The position numbers and the translations under genes were made by a program. Below, in pieces: positions 37,101-45,320 of a DNA stretch of 64,000 bases. The notes beneath the pieces were generated by a model. That model made no database searches. It worked only from the letters and a program-made list of their open reading frames with translations, and was not told the origin of the DNA. The DNA is from Pararge aegeria (lineage: Eukaryota > Arthropoda > Insecta > Lepidoptera > Nymphalidae). The first letter of the stretch is position 1; the number at the start of each line of letters is the position of its first letter. The DNA lies in the NCBI RefSeq assembly GCF_905163445.1, contig NC_053194.1, positions 16,720,921 through 16,784,920 on the forward strand, read 5' to 3'.

Positions 37101-38810
37101 AAAAAATTCATTCAAATCGGTTCAGCCGTTTATAAGGAGTTCAGTGACATACACACACACACAAGAAATATATATTAAGTTATTTATAATGTGTAAATGA
37201 AAACCAAAATAATACTTCAGAAATATTATGTACAGCCTCTTGGATTTATCAGAGAAACCAAAAATCTAATAGTTTTTGAGTAAACCACTGCCTAGTTTTT
37301 ACTAAAATAAATCAGATAATGGCTCAAATCACATGCAAAATTAAAATAATGTCATAAGTAAAGACTTCAAATGTTTTGAATTTGTTTGTATGGAAAAATA
37401 AATATGCTTCTTTTAATTTAATAAATTAACAGGGAGATTCCTTATGAACAATACTTTAGCATCCTTCAATATTATTTTGTAATTCTGTTACACATGGTAC
37501 AATCATATAAAAATTATAAATAAACAAGAGGTTCTGTACATCAGTTTAAGTTTTCACCAAAAACCAACAATGTACATCAATCACTGCATAAGAATATGAG
37601 GAAAATATAACATTTACCATTGGCAGTGTTTTGTTGTTGTTGAATTTCCTGATGAAGGGGGTGGTTTGGATCAGCCATATCCAACAGGGGTTGTATAACC
37701 TCTGGACTGAACACGCTGTTCTTTTGCCACAAGTTTAATACTCTGATAATGTTGCGCTGAAATAAAAATAAAACAAAAAAAATCATCAATCTTTAACTCT
37801 TAACTTAATCTAAATCTACTACTCACTGGCACAAGTTAAAATCTTGTTAATGGAAACTGATAAAAAATTCACATAAATTAAAAATATCTCACTCTAATAT
37901 TTTTTTAAAATATTGTTTTATCTTTAATCAAGATAAATAATTTATTAACTTATACCAGCTTCTATACTGGCATAGACAACCATCATTTAAATAATTCACA
38001 TACAAACATTTCACAAAAGATAAGATATCTCTGTGGGGGGATTGTTTTCAGATGATCCTCTTATGAAGATTAAGTCAATGTAGGATCTATAGTCTACCCT
38101 AAAGCAGCAATAATGGTGGAAAATATATAAAGTCCTGTAAGACAAACACAAAAAGCTTTGATGTTTTCTTGTAGTTAGTTGAATCATAAACTAATTTGTA
38201 TGTTATATTGATGTAGAATACATCCTGCATTCCTAGGCTGTTCTTTTTTCTTTCTTTTTCACTTTTAAATCACTGAAATAGTCTTTCCATTCTGTACATA
38301 CATTATAAGCTAAGTTTATAGCGGGAAAATTATTTTAGTCACCCGGACAAAGTTGCAAACAATAGCTGGTAGGGTAATGCACAAATTATAACCTAAAAAT
38401 GTTATCTACCTTATCACCATCAGGACATCGGAAAAGGTTCGCGAAGGTTTGCTGCATGTTCTTAGCGAACCTTGGGGCGAACACGTCCTTCTCCTGACCA
38501 AACTGATGTCGAGACTGCCTCACAATCGAGTCTATCACGTACAAACCAGGCACTTTATATTCGGGCTTGCACTTTTGAATAAACTTCTCGACACTGTGGA
38601 CTACGTGCTTGTAGAACTTTATGGCCTTTATAGCACCTCGAGTGATAGCACTCATCTTCGCCTTTGATATAGGCGGCTTGTTTTCGTACAACCCGGATAA
38701 CTGAAATCGAAAAAATTCAGTAAAAACGATGCCACGGTAAGCTTCATCCACCATCGGATTTCGAGCAAAAATACCTCCGCGTTGAACGATTTTACTTCCG
38801 ACGTATCCAT
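18959..38810 (-). CDS. SCAF8: SCAF4/SCAF8 orthologue: CTD-interacting, RRM-containing anti-terminator
   Basis: The family binds the phosphorylated RNA polymerase II C-terminal domain in the nucleus and prevents use of early poly(A) sites. Twenty-three coding exons: 38775-38810, 38410-38700, 37618-37756, 36620-36717, 36179-36339, 35962-36043, 35073-35147, 33734-33858, 33225-33344, 32590-32708, 31762-31970, 30769-30960, 29262-29470, 28287-28351, 27061-27147, 25492-25634, 24703-24831, 23162-23709, 21982-22170, 20806-20889 (after 21361-21575), 20429-20470 and 18959-20355. They total 4755 nt with every phase compatible, giving 1584 aa. Order: CID (about 1-135), SFNRKLL-like acidic stretch, SR region, RRM (about 418-490) with its conserved extension, Pro/Met/Gly-rich, Arg/Asp-rich, then a proline heptad array and acidic tail. 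Human SCAF8 is 1271 aa; the excess is low-complexity sequence. Small-exon boundaries are the least certain part. Confidence 0.92.
22241..22492 (-). mobile_element. tRNA-derived SINE in SCAF intron
   Basis: Full-length reverse copy between SCAF exons 21982-22170 and 23162-23709. The tRNA-like head is at the right ('gggaatcgaacccag' with 'cactgcgccaatcggcc'), the body is in the middle and the ATAAATA tail is at the left. Confidence 0.82.
22735..23050. mobile_element. ATACAACGTGTAA-family MITE (copy 2, 5'-truncated)
   Basis: Shares the interior and right end of 3458-3874: 'gcatagtacctacgctatgc', 'gcgacgcgtacctaa', 'actcaaaaactattag' and 'ttttcatttacacattgcat'. The left end has decayed. It lies in the SCAF intron next to the 23162-23709 exon. 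Confidence 0.65.
23770..23968. repeat. Perfect 61-bp foldback in SCAF intron
   Basis: Bases 23770-23830 and 23908-23968 are exact reverse complements over 61 bp. A second inner pair (23861-23882 and 23889-23910) is exact over 22 bp with a short AT loop. Only about 30 bp (23831-23860) is unpaired. Zero mismatches means it is very young or an assembly artefact. Confidence 0.95.
24101..24251. mobile_element. GTGCAAAAC hairpin repeat (copy 1)
   Basis: A 151-bp block starting gtgcaaaacaatcagagcca and ending tttcgttttgcac. The ends form a 9-10 bp inverted pair (GTGCAAAAC). The GC-rich centre can fold: gcacgggag-aaaa-cctccc…ccgtgc. Copies lie at 25875-26025, 27406-27555 and 30115-30265. See the finding. 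Confidence 0.75.
25745..26135. mobile_element. About 390-bp repeat containing hairpin block (copy 1)
   Basis: Matches 29985-30370 along its length: 'aaatgatgatacttatctag', 'gctaactcgacagcgaaa', 'aaactattttcaccaccat', the 151-bp GTGCAAA block (25875-26025), then 'catcgaagcactat'. The hairpin block occurs without these flanks at 24101-24251, so it is either a nested insertion or the conserved core. Confidence 0.65.
26812..26925 (-). mobile_element. LINE 3'-tail copy in SCAF intron
   Basis: Reverse copy of the 3960-4083 tail type: 'tttattgtataaact' then 'caaaggcggtcttattgc'. It lies between SCAF exons 25492-25634 and 27061-27147. Confidence 0.45.
27406..27555. mobile_element. GTGCAAAAC hairpin repeat (copy 3)
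   Basis: Third copy, with GTGCAAAGC at the left and CTGCAC at the right. The internal GC-rich block is almost identical to the other copies. It lies between SCAF exons 27061-27147 and 28287-28351. Confidence 0.72.
27730..28255 (+). mobile_element. Retroelement fragment split by (TA)n repeat
   Basis: Begins 'ctagcgaacccacgcgactt' with 'cgtccgcg', a common start of a lepidopteran repeat also seen at 31120 and 59375. It carries the phrase 'atcgttggagccgattt' twice (near 27962 and 28199). A long (TA)n stretch with an inverted 'atcgatatata' pair occupies about 27990-28110. Confidence 0.5.
28413..28500. mobile_element. CAGTGGCGTGCAC MITE (copy 2)
   Basis: An 88-bp element with perfect inverted ends CAGTGGCGTGCAC and GTGCACGCCACTG. 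Flanking 8-mers are CAAATGAT and CAAATTAT (7 of 8 match), consistent with an aged 8-bp duplication. It lies in the SCAF intron between exons 28287-28351 and 29262-29470. Confidence 0.8.
28941..29225. repeat. Imperfect tandem repeat (114-143 bp units) in SCAF intron
   Basis: About 2.2 units start at 28941, 29055 and 29198. Each opens with a 'tatgccac' motif and contains 'gtgttttacac', 'gattgcagtt' or similar, and 'acactgcataa'. The second unit has an extra stretch of about 30 bp. Confidence 0.65.
29985..30370. mobile_element. About 390-bp repeat containing hairpin block (copy 2)
   Basis: Second copy of the 25745-26135 element, with the GTGCAAA-type 151-bp block at 30115-30265. It lies in the SCAF intron between exons 29262-29470 and 30769-30960. 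The minus-strand ORF at 30101-30349 is this repeat, not a gene. Confidence 0.65.
31293..31340. repeat. 18-bp perfect inverted repeat
   Basis: Arms 31293-31310 and 31323-31340 are exact reverse complements ('atactaatagcaggaatt') around a 12-bp AT loop, in the SCAF intron between exons 30769-30960 and 31762-31970. A retroelement start ('ctagctgttgctcgcg') lies at 31120. Confidence 0.85.
31365..31675 (+). mobile_element. Lepidopteran interspersed repeat interrupted by a MITE
   Basis: Same family as 4336-4560 ('tgtaatctcacct', 'taagatggtagc', 'ccggaacactaaatcgc'). It is split by the 130-bp CAGTGGCGTGCAC element at 31460-31589. The insertion point is at the 'agtcatac' position of the intact copy. 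Confidence 0.75.
31460..31589. mobile_element. CAGTGGCGTGCAC MITE (copy 3) with exact 8-bp target duplication
   Basis: A 130-bp element with ends CAGTGGCGTGCAC and GTGCACGCCACCG. It is flanked by GTCATACC at 31452-31459 and again at 31590-31597. The 8-bp duplication and the CAG start fit a hAT-type element. No transposase is present. Confidence 0.88.
32590..33344 (-). other. SCAF8: SCAF SR/RS-rich exons
   Basis: Two exons (33225-33344 and 32590-32708) encode RSPSPKSRRHRSRSKSPRRR-type sequence, then alternating Arg/Asp and KEKQRERE, ending KKGLPPIKKENLS, which matches human KKGLPPIRSKTLS just before the RRM. The intron between 33225 and 32708 contains a 62-63 bp direct duplication. Confidence 0.88.
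32893..33012. repeat. Direct duplication of a 62-63 bp unit in SCAF intron
   Basis: 'agataggtcaaca', 'gactgcatcacaattctctc' and 'cagttggcc' appear twice, starting at 32893 and 32956, with a few substitutions. Confidence 0.8.
33518..33668. mobile_element. Interspersed repeat, 'cggaccccag…ccatct' family (copy 1)
   Basis: Shares with 37022-37172 the blocks 'gcggaccccag', 'gccatct', 'gtgaatctaaaccatccagg', 'aggagttcagtgacataca' and 'acaagaaatatatat'. It is non-coding, about 150 bp, in the SCAF intron between exons 33225-33344 and 33734-33858. Class unknown. Confidence 0.65.
34170..34320 (+). mobile_element. Degenerate retroelement tail
   Basis: 'ccattatgttctaaagtcaa', 'ccaatccgcac', 'tggctggtgtggtggact' and 'ccagtgggtcagtaatggg' form a common lepidopteran retroelement tail, in a SCAF intron. 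Confidence 0.4.
35262..35410 (+). mobile_element. LINE 3' end (RTE-like reverse transcriptase tail)
   Basis: 'acgaggtggacagaaggcat' through 'aaaagacctatgtccagcag' and 'tggacatcaatcgg', ending in a GAT-rich tail. It matches 42655-42810. Only the last codons of the reverse transcriptase ORF remain. Confidence 0.65.
37022..37172. mobile_element. Interspersed repeat, 'cggaccccag…ccatct' family (copy 2)
   Basis: Second copy of the 33518-33668 element, in the SCAF intron between exons 36620-36717 and 37618-37756, directly before the MITE at 37186-37500. It ends in a CA run. Confidence 0.65.
37186..37500. mobile_element. ATACAACGTGTAA-family MITE (copy 3, reversed)
   Basis: Ends read ATAATGTGTAA and TTACACATGGTAC, an imperfect inverted pair. 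The interior is the reverse complement of 3458-3874 ('ctaatagtttttgagtaaac', 'gcttctttta', 'agggagattcctta'). Confidence 0.65.
37618..38700 (-). other. SCAF8: SCAF CTD-interaction domain (CID) exons
   Basis: Exons 38410-38700 and 37618-37756 encode the CID, the VHS/ENTH-like helical fold that grips phosphorylated CTD repeats. Visible are NKPPISKAKM, IKAIKFYKHVVHSVEKFIQK, CKPEYKVPGLYVIDSIVRQS, RHQFGQEKDVFAPRF and RVLNLWQKNSVF, nearly identical to vertebrate SCAF8. The first coding exon (38775-38810) gives only MDTSEVKSFNAE. The moth-type insertion LSGLYENKPP replaces LYSLNDYKPP of human SCAF8. Confidence 0.93.
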
Positions 38811-40276
38811 TTTGTCGTTTTCTTTGTTATTGCTAAATAAATTAATGCACTACACTACATAAATTAATTATTTGCTCTAAGAAAATCATCTTCGTGAACG
38901 AATCAACATGTTAGAATTACAAGATGGCGTAAGTTAGGAAGAGTTGCCATACTATACAATTATTTTTGTATTGGTAGAAAGAAAGAAAGAAAGAAAAATC
39001 GTATTTATTGTCACACATGGTAGTAGGTCTACTCTTGTCTATGGGTCTACTACGTAGCAAAGATAAAATAAACTTAACGTTAATTATACCTGTATGATAC
39101 TACAGTAAAAGAGAAGTCAGTGGTAGATAGTGAGTAAGCTTGGGGAACACAGTAGCACACAGTAGTCAACAAACCGTTAAACATGATGTACGTTGGTTAA
39201 TGGCTGCTAAATAAAGTTCAAATAACTTAAACGATTTATTAATCTCTATCTATGTAGATCTGTATATAGATCTATGTAGTTTCTTCACAACTTCTTTCGA
39301 ACCTATGTTGGCAGCGATGTTTTCCAGTGCTGCCACATTACCTATAATAACCTACCTCAAAGAAACGATTATTTTGAGTGTGTTTTAGGTAGATTCTTAT
39401 ATTTACATATGATTCGATTATTGTTTTCTTATGCTAGCGCGAATTTCACCCATTTTAATAAAAATCTTTTACGCCGCTACTTTACTACCGCGTTAAAATC
39501 CGTAAAAGTGATTTCATTACAAATTATTCGATTATTATTTTAATAAAAAGCATAAATTATTGGTGCTTTTCTGGCGCAATATATTGCGTGTATATATGTG
39601 TCGTCGAAATAAACAAGTGGGCGCTGGTTTCCGACAATATCCTATCTCTCCATTGGGTCTTTCCTGTTGGAATTACATTTTTTTTAAAATAAAACCCCAT
39701 ATATTTCATTATTCTCCACAAAGTGGTACGTCTTCCTTTGTATCTGTCTCAAATGCAATAACTTTGTTAGAATAGGCCATTCCTTTTTACGGCATAAAAT
39801 TCATATATATTATGCCTTATTGTGCCTTCAGCCTTGCAATGAGACATTCATTGCTGCATTGCAACAAGCAAAGAACAATATTACTCCAAAACAAGACACT
39901 AATAAGCTTAGGAATGCTAATATTTTCAACAAACTTAAAAAAGGAGATCGTCAATTCGAGGCGATTCTTTTTGTTTGCTGTTGTTGTTGAAACCATAGTC
40001 AACGTACTGGCTGCGACCTTACTTTCTGTGGTGATTTTAGACATGGTTTTTTTCGGATACACCTAAAACAAATATTTCGGTTTATGTCAAGTTGTTAGTT
40101 GATAATAGTTACTACACTCCATCCTCTATCACTATCTCAGACTTAATCCTGTGCATGATGTCAATGTCAATAATTGTCAATTCATTTTAGTCTATGAATA
40201 TTGTAAACAAGGTTTTTACAGATTTTTTATTAAGTAAAACCGTACCTAAGCATTCTGCAATATATAACAATTAACA
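38811..40276. promoter_or_regulatory. SCAF to FRG1 intergenic region
   Basis: Contains the SCAF 5' UTR and promoter side (from 38811), a (GAAA)n run near 38975-38998, and a small minus-strand ORF (39817-40044) lying head to head with FRG1. No TATA box stands out at the expected distance from either start. Confidence 0.4.
39817..40044 (-). CDS. Small ORF divergent from FRG1, one predicted membrane segment
   Basis: A 75-aa ORF whose ATG at 40044 has a good context (AAAACCATGTCT). The N-terminal 35 residues are polar, with Thr, Ser and Lys (MSKITTESKVAAS). A hydrophobic segment (PKLISVLFWSNIVLCLLQ) follows near residues 48-66, then a short polar tail. The start lies 232 bp from the FRG1 start on the opposite strand, so both could share a promoter. 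I do not recognise the family. A chance ORF is quite possible. Confidence 0.3.
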   Translation of the reverse strand: MSKITTESKVAASTLTMVSTTTANKKNRLELTISFFKFVENISIPKLISVLFWSNIVLCLLQCSNECLIARLKAQ

Positions 40277-42543
40277 ATGGGTGATGAATACGCCGCTGTA
40301 AAACGTGGAAAGCTTATACTTAAAGGCGATAAACCAAAGTAATTTGGAGCAAGTGCTGCTGTAATTTGAAATTAATAAGTCTTCCTTATCGTTGTTCTAA
40401 TATTCCAGGGCAAAGAAACGCAAACACAAAAAAAAAGAAAATACTGAAGGCGCGAAAGTAGACGAGGACTGTATAAAACATGGTGGGTGGTGGAAAGTGG
40501 AGAAAATCGAAGATGTATCAGGATCCATAGCTATTGAATTTGGAAGAAATACTTTTATTCTAGCCCTAGATAATGGTTTATTCACTATTGGGGCTCCACA
40601 CGGCGAAGGGGAGGGTCCCTCGCCCGAAGAGATATTCACAGCATTCCCAGCTGGTGAAAATAAGTTTGCACTTAAATCTGGGTATGGGAAATACTTGGGT
40701 GTGTCTAAGGATGGTGTAGTGACAGGCAGGTCTGATGCTGTGGGTCCTATGGAGCAGTGGGAACCTGTTTGGCAAGATGGTGAGATTTATTTTTATGCTG
40801 TTAACTCTTAAAGAATCATATTGTCCATTCAAACAGATGTACAGTCAAATTTTGCTTACCTGTCTTAAATGTATAATTCTTGGATGAAGTCTTGTTAATC
40901 ATGAAATATGAATACAACATTGTTAAATTTTGAATGATCATATTGCATAGAAGTAGTAGATATTTTGCAATAAAGCTTCTACAGAGAAAAAAAGCCTGAA
41001 CGATGTGGTTGCCTTAGGTTAATGCACGCAGGGCAGCACTTTGTGGGTCATGATAAAAGTAAAAAAAATATTGCATGGAATAGCATGCTGGGTCTTATAC
41101 TCCAAAACCCTCTCTCCTCTGAGAGATGTGGCCTATGCCCACCTGGGCATAGGCCACACAGGTAGTGACAGTCTGAGGATGATGATGAAAAATGGTGTCA
41201 CAGTTTTCATCATATTGCAAGTAGGTAAGATTTGTAAAGAAATAAAATTTTGCATGGAGGTTGTCAAGAGTAAAAAAGACCTAGGTACCTAGAGGTATCT
41301 GGTACACATAAAAAAAGAACTAGTCCGAGGAATCAAATAAATTACTTTAGAAAAAGTACAATCTGAATGTTTTGACCAAATCTAGATTAATGCACGCAAA
41401 ACTGTGACCTAAATCAGGTTGTAAAGAACCCTTAAATTTTTTGCAGGTAAAACAGCAATTCTTAGTTCTCTAAACAAGTTTATGTCAGTGAATGACAAAG
41501 ATGATTCAATAGTTGCTCGTAATGTGTCTGCAAATGATGAGGATATATGCAACATACGCAGCAACAAGAATCGTGAGGTCAACAGGGCTGTTGTGGCTGA
41601 AGAGGAAGGTGACCTGACGGAGGTGGAGGTCAACTATGTGTAAGTTTACATCTGATGGTGGCTATTGAATGAATAAAATAATTTAATCTCAGATCAGGGA
41701 TGCAATAGTTGACAACCAAAATATTAATTAACTTATCTTATATCTTATCTGAATATCTGATGCACTCTTAGCCAGTGTTGACAAACATATTGGCTTTTGC
41801 AATGTGTGTTTTGACGCAGACTTTGCCTTATATGGTTAGCTTATCCAATGGACACAGTATTTTGTTGTAGCTAAGGGTTTAATCAGTACTGTAATTGTCA
41901 GCTGAAATCATGTAGTTCGCAATTCGCGTATTTATAATTATTTAGGGAGCAGAGTTTTCCACTTTTTTATTGCGCATGTCTGAAGCATAGTAGTTGCGCC
42001 TTAGGTTGATGGACACAGGCACATTGTAGGACGTGTTTGCGTGCCCTGCGAAGTGTTACTCTGTTTAAAGTGATTGGGCTCCAGGTGGGCCATGTGCTCG
42101 GTTGGGGATGGGATTGATTTCCAGGATATTGGGTAATTCTGTCTAGAAACCTGTTTTGCTACAGTATGGAATTTAGTTATCGTCATCATCTCACTACAGT
42201 GTACATATTTTTATGTAATGTACGCATCAAAGGTGCGTTTCTATGTGCCTATTTCAATAAAGAAAATATTTGACTCTAAGTAAACCCGGGTTATATTTTA
42301 CTTGCGGAAAATCCGTAATATAATTAGGTTGTAAAATATAGTATAACTAAATAGTCTATTATTATGGATTTTAAAGTATCAAAATTTCTTTGCAGTAAGA
42401 AGTTCCAGAAGTTCCAGGATAAGAAGCTACGGGTCAACGAGGGCGGGGCGATCGAACTGAAGCGCGCCAAAATGGAGGGAAACCTGCACGAGACACTGTT
42501 GGACAGACGGAGTAAAATGAAAGCGGATAGATATTGTAAATAG
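40277..42543 (+). CDS. FRG1: FRG1 family, spliceosome-associated actin-bundling protein
   Basis: FRG1 is a nuclear and nucleolar protein found in spliceosomes that also bundles actin; vertebrate FRG1 lies in the FSHD region. Exons 40277-40338, 40409-40779, 41447-41639 and 42396-42543 total 774 nt and 257 aa (human 258), with phases 2, 1, 2 joining cleanly. A lysine-rich nuclear localisation stretch (KAKKRKHKKKKE) covers residues 21-32. A fascin-like beta-trefoil follows, with SGSIAIEF, ALDNGLFTIGAPH, GEGPSPEEIF, ALKSGYGKYLGVS and GPMEQWEPVWQDG. The C terminus VNYVKKFQKFQDKKLRV, MEGNLHETLLDRRSKMKADRYCK is near identical to human. Reading past the second donor gives an in-frame stop at 40811, with AATAAA at 40969. 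Confidence 0.96.
41128..41157. repeat. 14-bp perfect hairpin in FRG1 intron
   Basis: 'gtggcctatgccca' and 'tgggcataggccac' flank a 2-bp loop in the FRG1 intron between 40779 and 41447. Confidence 0.85.
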
Positions 42544-42654
42544 AGGTTTTAAGATTAAACATCAATTATTTTTAACTCTTACTTTTTTTATTTTACTTGT
42601 TTTATTTATGAATATTGATAATTGATATATAAGTAGAAGTACGCTGTTTAGGTG

Positions 42655-42810
42655 GTGTGGTGTGGTAACGAGGTGGACAGATGACATCAGGCGAGTAGCT
42701 GGGAGCCGTTGGAGGCAAGCGGCCCAGGACCGTGCATTGTGGAACTCCCTACAAAAGACCTATGTCCTGCAGTGGACATCGATTGGTTGAGATGATGATG
42801 ATGATGATGA
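42655..42810 (+). mobile_element. LINE 3' end (RTE-like reverse transcriptase C-terminus)
   Basis: Best preserved copy. It reads RWTDDIRRVAGSRWRQ, AAQDRALWNSLQKTYV, then LQWTSIG followed by a stop and a GATGATGAT tail. This is the C-terminal end of lepidopteran endonuclease-reverse transcriptases. Only the 3' end is present (5' truncated), as expected from target-primed reverse transcription. Confidence 0.78.
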
Positions 42811-43483
42811 GGTTGTTTAGAGTATCAAAACTGTAATGAGACTTATATGGAACATATGCATGTCGTTTGAAAGCTCAAATTTATAATTCCAAGAGCTCTC
42901 TCTAATCTGGGTAGCAAATTACGCCTCTAAAGCGAGTAACAGTCCACTTTAATTTGATGTACTATCTCGATAGTTAGAGTGAAAACAGCTTCGTTTCTAA
43001 CTAAACGAATGTCTGGCACTAGGCTTTTTCAGTGGTCAGACATCAAAGAACTGCCGCCAAGAGATAAAGAGCTGCGGTGCGATGCCATAAAGAAAGTGAT
43101 TTGGGTGTGGGTTTGAATAATTGCAATACACTTAACAGGTTAGTCCGTTTCCATCTTAGACTGCATCATAAATTATACTTAGATTGCATAATCAGTATAT
43201 AGTAGCGGAATACAAAAAGATATAAGTAAACACCAAACTTAATTTAAGGATATGGGATAGGTGTGACAAAAACATGGGTACATCATTTTTTTAACGATTT
43301 ATTTCTCTTGCAATGACATTTGGTACAAGGGGGGCCTAAAATGTTTTCGAGATTAATTTTGTTTATACCGCATTCTTACAGAACATACCGTATTCGTTAC
43401 AATCAAAGAGAATTTGAAAATACTACCTACATGTCTTATAAAAAACCATATCTACACCTAAGCCTAATTTTAGACTAGAAGAG

Positions 43484-43669
43484 CTAGTCTATGGGAACTT
43501 TATCCAGAGCGTCGGTGTTGCAAAGTTCAAAAGCCTGTTTCGGGCGTATTTCCACTGGTAGCCCGACTGAGGGGATTCCTTTTATACAGTGTATATGGGT
43601 AATCCCCGTCCGTCGCAGGCGGTGAACAAAGGTTTTGGAAAACAATTTTTTATGTAAACCAACTTTCAA
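43484..43669 (-). other. Unassigned ORF
   Basis: About 60 codons reading FVHRLRRTGITHIHCIKGIP then SVGLPVEIRPKQAFELCN. The composition looks protein-like, but no splice or poly(A) context and no known family were recognised. It may be repeat-derived. Confidence 0.15.
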
Positions 43670-44371
43670 CGAAGGATAAAAGACGTATCAGTGTGCTTTT
43701 CTCTCAAATGCATTTTTTTACACCAATAAATCACTATTCATTGGCCTTTGTTGAGTCAAATTAGAGGTAGCGACCTCTGCGCAAATTGCGCATGCGGCGA
43801 TTACTGGCATGCTATTTGTACATAATTATGCATTATAGGCCTGAATATAGGCATTTTGGCATGCGTCTTATAATTATACAAATGGAAATGCACCCTTTTT
43901 TTTTGAAAATACACTAAAAATAAATTTTAAATCTACTTACATAAATAATTAAATTAAATAAAATACATTTCTTGCATGAAAACATTTCCCATTGTGTATA
44001 TTTCTTGTTCGAATATTCTTATTTAAAATGGCAACACCCGAATAAGTTGCCATGTTTAAAAATTGAAATTGATATAGGATAATGTAACGTAGATTTAGCT
44101 ACTGATATTAAATATATCACACGTAAAATATTTTCGTACAAGACCTTAAAATGAATTCGGCACCCAAACATTTATGGGGGAAAAAGCGCGAATATTTCGA
44201 CATTTCATAATGCCACCATTATTTCACAGATAATATAGCTGCTGTTTTTAACAGGCTTTGGAACTCGACAAAACTATTACAAAAAAAATGCAAATTAGTC
44301 TCTGAAGTTAGCGACACTTAAAGTAGAAAGCTTTTCAGTCGAGTTCATATCGATAACCTACGTTTATGGCC

Positions 44372-44506
44372 AAATACTAAAACACCTATTATAGCTAAGC
44401 GCATCTAAAATAAATGAGGATATTATAACGTTTGCTGTTTGCCTAAATTATAAATTTAAGATGCGCTTAAATTAAAATAGGCGTTTTGTTATTTGGGTGT
44501 TGAACA
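44372..44506. mobile_element. Imperfect inverted-repeat element
   Basis: The left arm 'ccaaatactaaaacacctat…agcgcatcta' and right arm 'agatgcgcttaaatt…aataggcgttttgttatttgg' are inverted with a few mismatches over about 40 bp. It is a likely small MITE. Confidence 0.55.
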
Positions 44507-44884
44507 TTTTATTTATACTGGCATTTCAATATTTGACAACTTCTCATGTAAAACTATATATATTGAGTGTTGCCAGATATATTTACAATAATTATTATAA
44601 AAAAAAACAGATATCTACACAGTGATATTTATGTTGTTTTAATCTGGTTTTTGACATTTGATTAAATAATTATAAAACGAGTAGCCGATAATGGATGAGG
44701 GCACGAGATTTTTGCATCGGTTATTCTTCGGTGTTATATAACGGTGTTAGGATAAAAAAAATAATAAGCAGAAACGGGGACTGCAGACAGAACTTAATAC
44801 TATATAAAATATTTTAGAGTCTTTGGCCGCGTCAAACACGATTAGCATGTCGCATGTCGGTGACGCGACCCGATTAGTTTTGCC

Positions 44885-45320
44885 TTTGAAGGTTAGAGGT
44901 AAGGAGAGTCATCTTATATGGGAGAAAAGTTGAAAAAGTGTCCAGTTGTTGCGCTAAATAACAGTTCCAAAATCCTCCACAATGGCGCTGGTGGATGCAC
45001 AGGGTATGGTATGAATGTAGCAATCGTAGATGAATTGAAGTATGCCGAGTTAAAAAATTTAATGTCATTATCGACTAAAGTAGTTAATTATTGAGAATTT
45101 CAACAACTTACGTTGTACAAAATATTGTGGTAAATATAACCTTACTTCCTTGTATCTCCATACTTCCTTGTTTATTTTTCAAGCCTACTCTAACAATATT
45201 TATATTTGGCGCTTCTTTTAAGAGTTACCCTGATGCAAATGTGGCGCCATCCTAATTTAATACATTTTGACGACACTTTTTCATATACACAGGTGACTCT
45301 CCTTACCTCTACCCTCCATA
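44885..45320. mobile_element. hAT-like MITE with 8-bp target duplication (copy B)
   Basis: Reverse-oriented relative of 11375-11790, 436 bp, with the right end CCTTACCTCTACCCTCCATA and a decayed left end (tttgaaggttagaggtaagg). It is flanked by GTTTTGCC at 44877-44884 and 45321-45328. It carries an internal 18-bp direct duplication around 'acttccttgt' near 45145-45172 that copy A lacks. Confidence 0.88.
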
